A stretch of 7,107 nucleotides of DNA from Nitrospirota bacterium (GTDB taxonomy: Bacteria; Nitrospirota; Thermodesulfovibrionia; UBA6902): the NCBI GenBank assembly GCA_024277515.1, contig JAJRVB010000286.1:1-7107 (forward strand). The letters are read 5' to 3'. Below, piece after piece: positions 1-5,300 of the stretch. The notes below the pieces were generated by a model. It had not been told where the DNA came from. It saw nothing but the letters and a program-made list of their open reading frames with translations, and did not search any database. How positions within the stretch are numbered: the first letter of the stretch is position 1; the number at the start of each line of letters is the position of its first letter. The position numbers were made by a program, and so were the translations under genes.

Positions 1-543
1 AATGAGCGCTACATTGACCTGCCATGAAGTCGTACCGTCTCCTTCTGCAATACCGGTCTCAGAGGCAGCAATTATTGTGAAGTCAATATCCAGGGCTACC
101 TCAAAATTATAGGTCAGGACCGAACTGTCAGGATCAGAGGCATTGTTTATTGAAAGAACCGGAGTCAGACTGTCTGCTTCTGATCCATCAACCGGACCGG
201 ACAATATCGGCGCATCGGGCAAATCGTTCTGCACATTTACCCTGAAAGCGGCAGGCGGCATCCAGTCACCGTAAAGCAGTCCGTCAAAGGCCCTGACACG
301 CCATACATACATCTGATTTTCTTCAAGCTCAAAAGGCACACTCCAGGAAGTTGTGTTTTCACCTCCGGAAATTCCGCTTTCTGAAGCAAGCAGTGTCGTC
401 ATTGTGCTGTCGGTATATAGTTCAAACTCATATGTCAGTTTGTCGTCATTGGGATCAGACGCGTTATTCACAATAAGCTCGGGAACGGGTGTCTCCACAT
501 CCTCTCCGTGGATGGGCCAGTTCAGTGATGAAACTGACGGCGC
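1..543 (-). repeat. Two Fn3-like repeats, the second truncated by the window edge
   Basis: Repeat one (543-230) runs from APSVSSLNWPIHGEDVETPV to PPAAFRVNVQ. Repeat two (229-1) starts NDLPDAPILSGPVDGSEADS and is cut at the window edge. The copies share P-x-L-x-x-P-x-x-G-x-x-x-x-x-x-P-x-L-x-x-N-N-A-S-D-P-x-x-x-x-L-T-Y-x-F-E, then S-E-x-G-I-x-x-G-x-x-T-T-S-W. Repeat one also has the V-W-R-V-R-A-F-D-G motif of Fn3-type modules, where an aromatic W-R-V strand is followed by a D-G turn. More copies probably continue past position 1. Confidence 0.75.
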
Positions 544-2148
544 ACCCTCCACCCTGAAGTATGTGCTCGCGAGCGTCTCTTCAACCCCGGATATATCTGC
601 CCTTAAGACAACCAGGTAGTCTTTTGCAGTGTAACTCTCTGTAGTGATCTGGCGGGTATTTGCATAGGTGTCACCCATCAACAATGAAGCCTGGTCAGTC
701 AATGCATCATATGCCGTTAATTCAACAACATGAAGCACCGGGATTGACAGTGCGACCTGTGACAGATCGATATTTCCAATGTTTGATACACTGTAATTGA
801 CCACCACCGGCTCACCTTGCAGAATGCTCTGTTTATCAACTGAAATCCGGCCAAGCAGGTGCGTTGAGGGGGCAACCGCACTGCTTATCGTCAGGTTATT
901 TATGACCGTCGAAAGAAGATTACCGGAGGCATCCTTCACTTCAAGGGTTACCGGATAATTCCCTGACGGATTAGCTGCCGTGTTCCAGTAGGATTTGAAT
1001 GAGTAATCTGATGAAGGAAGAAGAAGCCCGATTATGATATCTTCTGTAAAGAGGGTCTGGCCGTCGGGGTTTACTATAGAAACTGTAGCGGTTATGTTGT
1101 CATATATCCTGTTCACGCCTGTGTTACTGACTGTTGATGTAATCTCTGCGGATTCATTTGGATCATAAGAGAGCCTGTCCGTAACAATGCCCGATTCTAT
1201 CCCCTCAGACGCCGTGATTGTGATCGGCACCGTCTTCCGGGCAACCGGATTTAACGCGGTGTTATAAATTATCGTCTCTACAAAGTAGTCGCCTTCGAAT
1301 GTGCTCCCTGTGTTCCAGGTAAACTGAAATTTCATGCCTTCGATTTTTTCAGGTATCCCGGCATTTGCAATCACGTCCGGGCCTGTTCTCGTCCCGGATA
1401 CTTTCACTGCTGTTGCGTAATAAGTATCTGTCGGGATATTAACCGGGTCTTTAAATGTACCGTCACCCTGCCCCTCAAACCAGTAGATTTCGCTCGGGAA
1501 ATACTGTGCGGCCATTAAGTCGATTATACCGTCTCCGTTAACATCAGATATTGAATATGACGGCCTGTTGCCAGTTACAAATGACGGGACCTGAACTGCC
1601 GGCCCAAATAAGCTGCCGGTTGTCCCGTACATTATGTAGGTGTCTCCGTTAACCATGCTGAACAGTATATCCGTGTAACCGTCCCCATTGATATCTCCCG
1701 TATCAAGACTGTATATATTGCCATTGTATATTTTTTCGAATTCCGCAGGGAGTTCAAATCCTGTGCCGCCATGATTAAACAGGATAGAAACCGCACCCCT
1801 GCTGTCGCCCGTAACGAGATCGGCATATCCATCATTATTCAGGTCTGCCGCAGCCTTGCCGGTGATTGTCCTGTCCGGGTAGTGATCAATTGCCTGCTGC
1901 TCAAACGACCCGTCACCATTCCCGAAAAATATGTAGAGACCGGAATTGGAATTGTTTAATATCAAGTCCTGATTACCGTCATTGTTAAAATCAGCGGATA
2001 TCACAGACTCAAGATTACTGCCGCTCGTGTCAGCGGGGTTGAGATTGCCTATGGTAACTCTGGATCGAAATGTATCAGAACCATCCGCACTGTTTTCATG
2101 ATAATAAATGTCACCATACAGGTCACCTGATATATGTCCGGGTAACCG
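1..2148 (-). CDS. Continuation of the same giant protein in the shifted frame: FG-GAP propeller, Ig-like and Fn3-like domains (partial)
   Basis: Reading the minus strand in codons whose first base falls on a multiple of three, there is no stop from 2148 to position 1. The nearest upstream in-frame stop is TGA at 2151-2149. The translation is plainly protein-like. It has four FG-GAP calcium loops (DFNNDGNQD 1992-1966, DLNNDGYAD 1845-1819, DINGDGYTD 1695-1669, DVNGDGIID 1545-1519), then Ig-like modules with WNT and GxY signatures (1335-1213, 1191-883), another Ig-like domain (880-547) and two Fn3-like repeats (543-1). No good start exists near the overlap: the first ATG is at 1656, inside a propeller blade, and a GTG at 2004 also sits mid-blade. 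I read this as the second piece of the frame-disrupted upstream gene and not as an independent gene. It has no C-terminal end or anchor here; the frame is still open at position 1. Confidence 0.88.
547..880 (-). other. Ig-like domain, type uncertain
   Basis: About 111 residues from VAPSTHLLGRISVDKQSILQ to ASTYFRVEG. The early part, G-E-P-V-V-V-N-Y-S-V-S-N-I-G-N, is the usual extended-strand and N-x-G turn of CARDB or alpha-2-macroglobulin-like beta sandwiches. It lacks the Y-x-G-D-P turn of the N-terminal array. The closing segment DYLVVLRADISGVEETLAS resembles the last strands of such domains. No catalytic or thioester motif is present. Confidence 0.5.
883..1191 (-). other. Complete Ig-like domain with WNT / GNY signature
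   Basis: About 103 residues from GIVTDRLSYDPNESAEITST to VINNLTIS. The sequence shows an S-Y-x-P-x-E-x-A-x-I-x-S-x-V-x-N-T-G core, then a V-x-I-V-N-P-D-G-Q strand, a Y-W-N-T turn and a G-N-Y-P-V-T-L-E-V-K-D-A-S-G-N-L end. This is the pattern of bacterial extracellular Ig-like modules (Big or FlgD-Ig related). I cannot assign a precise family, but the module is the template that reveals the split copy around the propeller. Confidence 0.6.
1213..1335 (-). other. Apparent second half of the split Ig-like domain
   Basis: The translation starts MKFQFTWNTGSTFEGDYFVE and ends VARKTVPITITAS. It matches only the C-terminal half of the next module (1191-883), which has YSFKSYWNTAANPSGNYPVT and ends LSTVINNLTIS. 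No first half precedes it directly, because the propeller ends immediately upstream. Its natural partner is the half-domain at 2852-2661. Confidence 0.5.
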
Positions 2149-2303
2149 TCATTATTGAGATCATTGAACCCGAAACCATTCAGCAGGGAGATGCTTATCT
2201 GGTCTGCAAGTATGGGTGATTCGAATGTCCCGTCGGCATTGACCCTGGCAGAGTAAATATCGCCCCACCTGCCCGAGAATGCAATCAGCTTTCCTTTCAG
2301 GGG
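1366..2303 (-). other. FG-GAP / VCBS-type beta-propeller, interrupted by the frameshift
   Basis: The region starts with GKLIAFSGRWGDIYSARVNA in the upstream frame and ends near GPDVIANAG in the downstream frame. Five D-x-N-x-D-G-x-x-D calcium-binding loops mark successive blades, with first bases at 2162, 1992, 1845, 1695 and 1545. The last three spacings are 49, 50 and 50 codons; the first is 57 once the lost base is counted. Most blades also have an I/L-Y-x-F/Y-x-x-x-x-G-x-F strand and turn such as YIFFGNGDGSF or IYWFEGQGDGTF. The loop-less strands at the start and the single strand at the end (ATAVKV...GPDVIANA) could pair to close the ring, suggesting about six blades. FG-GAP propellers occur in integrins, Tc-toxin B proteins and many bacterial surface proteins and serve binding or shielding roles. 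Confidence 0.82.
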
Positions 2304-5300
2304 AAGCCCTGTGTTAACAGGCGCAGGTTTTAAGCCGTTTTCCACGGAATCAAAATACAGATAGAAATATCTCGGACTGTCTGCCAATGTAATACCGTCC
2401 ACCAGCCAATAGACACTGCCGGATGGACTTGTTGAAATGTCAAAATCACTCTCTTTATCGAACCGTGCATTCTTCTCGCCGATGAAGCTACCCGATCCGT
2501 CAAACTCAAGGACCCTGATTGAATTAAGATCAGGAGTTTTCAGGAATAATCCTAAAGATAAGAAAAGATCATTGAAATTAATATCAACAGCAGCTATTGC
2601 ATTATCGAGGTCCATAGATTCAGTTATGATGAGGGGCGCCCTGTAGTTCCATCCCTCAACGCCTAAGGGATTCAAACCATCAATATTAAATGTCGCTACC
2701 GGTGCAACCCGGCTGCCTGAAACATCTTCAATATAAATCTCACCTCTGCCTGACCAGTTGAGTTTGCTCTCATTCTTCATATATACAGTGATCCCGACAT
2801 CTGAATTTGCATAGTAATCACTGGCATCGCTTACCGCATCCAGAGTAATTCCTGATCTGTGAATCCTGAGCTGAGCTGATGCGGAGTTGTTTGATTCGAT
2901 TAACTCATCAATAACATTGTCCATATCTATTACAATAAACAGAATGTTCTCATCCCCGAATCCTCTTGTGCTGAATCTAAAATCTACAGCAACTTCACTG
3001 TTCAAAGGAACTACCTGCTGTATCAGCTTATCTTCCAGCAGGATACCGCCGTTGTCCGGGTCTCCAAGGTAGAGACTGACGGGAATATTGCCCGTGTCAC
3101 TCCCCCTGTTTTTAATTATGGCGGAAAGAGTTACCATTTCCCCTTCATCAGCAACCTGATGAGAAATCGTAATATCAGAATCAGTAATTGACGGATCAGG
3201 CATTGATGAAGGCAGCACCTCGATAACTGCCATAGCCGCATTGTCCGTTTCATTTGTTTCCTTAACAGTATCATCAGGGTCTGCAACAATATAGATATGG
3301 TTCATCCCCGCATACCCGAATGTTTCCCATGAAAAATTGAAGGTCTTTGTCTCCTTTGGATAGATCGTATCAATGTATATGTCTTCGCCGATTTGTATTC
3401 CACCATTCAGGGGATTTCCATGGTATGCCCTCACAACGATATTTTTACCCCACTTATTGCCTTCATTGACCAGGTTTGCCGTTATATCCACAAGTTGACC
3501 CTCAGCAGCACCGGGAGGGTCCGCACTCATATTAATTGTCAGATCGGCTATGGGAAGGGCAAAACCGGCTGAGTATCCATAGGAAGCATATAGTCTATAT
3601 CCATACACGTAGACCGCGATCGGCTTATCCGAGATCACTTCATGCTCTCCTACATTAAGCGAAGACACGATCATATAATCGCCTTTGTCAGACAAAGGCA
3701 TCCTCGTTGTATCGAGCAGGACACCATCAAGGTAGATTGTTGTATCCGGTTCAGGAGCCACAATGGTCACATAGTCACCCTGTTCATACCCCTCATGGGT
3801 ATAAAATCTGTAATCCATCTTCAACTTGTCCGTCGGCATAATGGTTATCTGGGAAGGGTCTCCCATCCCTCCCACGGCAAGGCCCTGAGCATATTGCATG
3901 ACCATTATCGGACTGTTGCCGGTAATATGCATGTCATGCTCATAAGCAAACTCAGTCCATTCTCCCTGATTTAGAGATATGGTATTTGTATAGCCCCTGA
4001 ATTTAATCATGACATCCGTGCTGTCTTCCGCTGCCAGTATCCTGTATCTTTCTCCGCTGCCCGGTGAGTAAAGAGGTGCGGCAATATAGTCGGTCCCGAA
4101 TTGAGATACAGGCAGCATCTGCTCAAACACCGGATCTGCACAGCACATACGTGGAACTGACTTCGGTATATCACTGGTAACCGTACTTGCAATAAGTACA
4201 ACCCGCTTATCACTCTTTACGCGGGTTCCTGTCAGATCTTCCGGCGAGAAGTAAAAATATGTCTGGCCAAGGTCCAGAGTGACCATGTTCCCTTCAATAT
4301 CAATATGTGTATTATCTTCCACTGCAATGATCGTGTATTCTGCCGGTTCCGTTGCAATGACTGGTTCGTAGGTCATTATATAGTAGTCAGTCCCAAGAAG
4401 ATCCGTCGGCAATGCGAGATAGGTTTCATCCCAGACCCTGCTGTATATAGGAACATGAAAAAGCACCGATACCTCTTTATCACTCGTTATATGTATCCCC
4501 TTGTTCTCTATGGTATCGCTATAGAATTTTAATTTAACGTTATTCTTATCAGCTCCCGATAAGGGTATTTTTGCCGGAACACCGGGAGAAACCATTCCCG
4601 ACACCTCCCTGTGCAATCCATTGGCCCCGGGCAAAACCACTGTATAATCAGCATAGTATTTGGACTGAATAATTATACTGGTATCGGTTGCCCCTGTCGG
4701 TGGCCAGGCAAGCCAGAAGTCTCTGCCTTCATTGGTCATGCCATCCTCTATCCACTCTCCGTATGTTGCTTCAGCAATATTGTTCGATTGATCTGCATCA
4801 GAGGGAGTTATATTGTCTATAACGGCTGTCAGGACCGCCCTGCCGGGATATACATATGAAGGAATGCTCAACAGTACCGACTGCCTGCCTGCAGCAGTAA
4901 AGTCTGTTGAACCTATGAGATTTCCCTCTTCAGGATCACCTTCATACAATTTGAGTGTTGCGGTTCGTGATGTCTGACCTGAACTATGGACAATAACATC
5001 AACGGATACCTCATCACCCTCATTCGGAAGCAGAGGATTCATCGAGATGTCACCGATCGTGACCCACAGGTCATCTTTGTAAGTATCGATGGTCCGCGAA
5101 GCAATGTTGTTGCTCTCATCCAACTCCGCAACAAGATTATCTTCGTCTATTACTACAAATATCTCCGGCACCCCTGCGGGCATATAAAAATTCGAACTCG
5201 ACACCTGAGTGATGCCTTCCTGGTTAATCGTGTTCCACAATTTAAATATAAGCGTTCCTCCTGAGTCGGGATCTCCATTATAATAAGAAATCAAGCTCGC

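Noticed and set aside
1632..1835. Short minus-strand open frame in a third frame (also one at 4007-4213)
   Set aside because: Both overlap in-frame domain coding on the same strand, propeller blades with intact calcium loops and the IgGFc-like region respectively, and have no plausible protein features.
2002..2004. GTG (and an ATG at 1656-1654) as a start of an independent downstream gene
   Set aside because: Both fall inside propeller blades, and conserved blade sequence in the same frame continues upstream to about 2127. A real gene would not begin in the middle of a blade.
2052..2148. Programmed minus-one ribosomal frameshift
   Set aside because: The direction of shift would fit, but I see no X XXY YYZ slippery heptamer in the interval where the change must occur, and the blade alignment points to a missing base in a short C-run.
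3642..3974. 110-codon open frame on the plus strand
   Set aside because: It lies entirely opposite the strongly supported IgGFc-like coding region, has no recognisable domain and is a by-product of its codon composition. The same applies to plus-strand frames at 353-619, 4611-4859 and 4986-5264.
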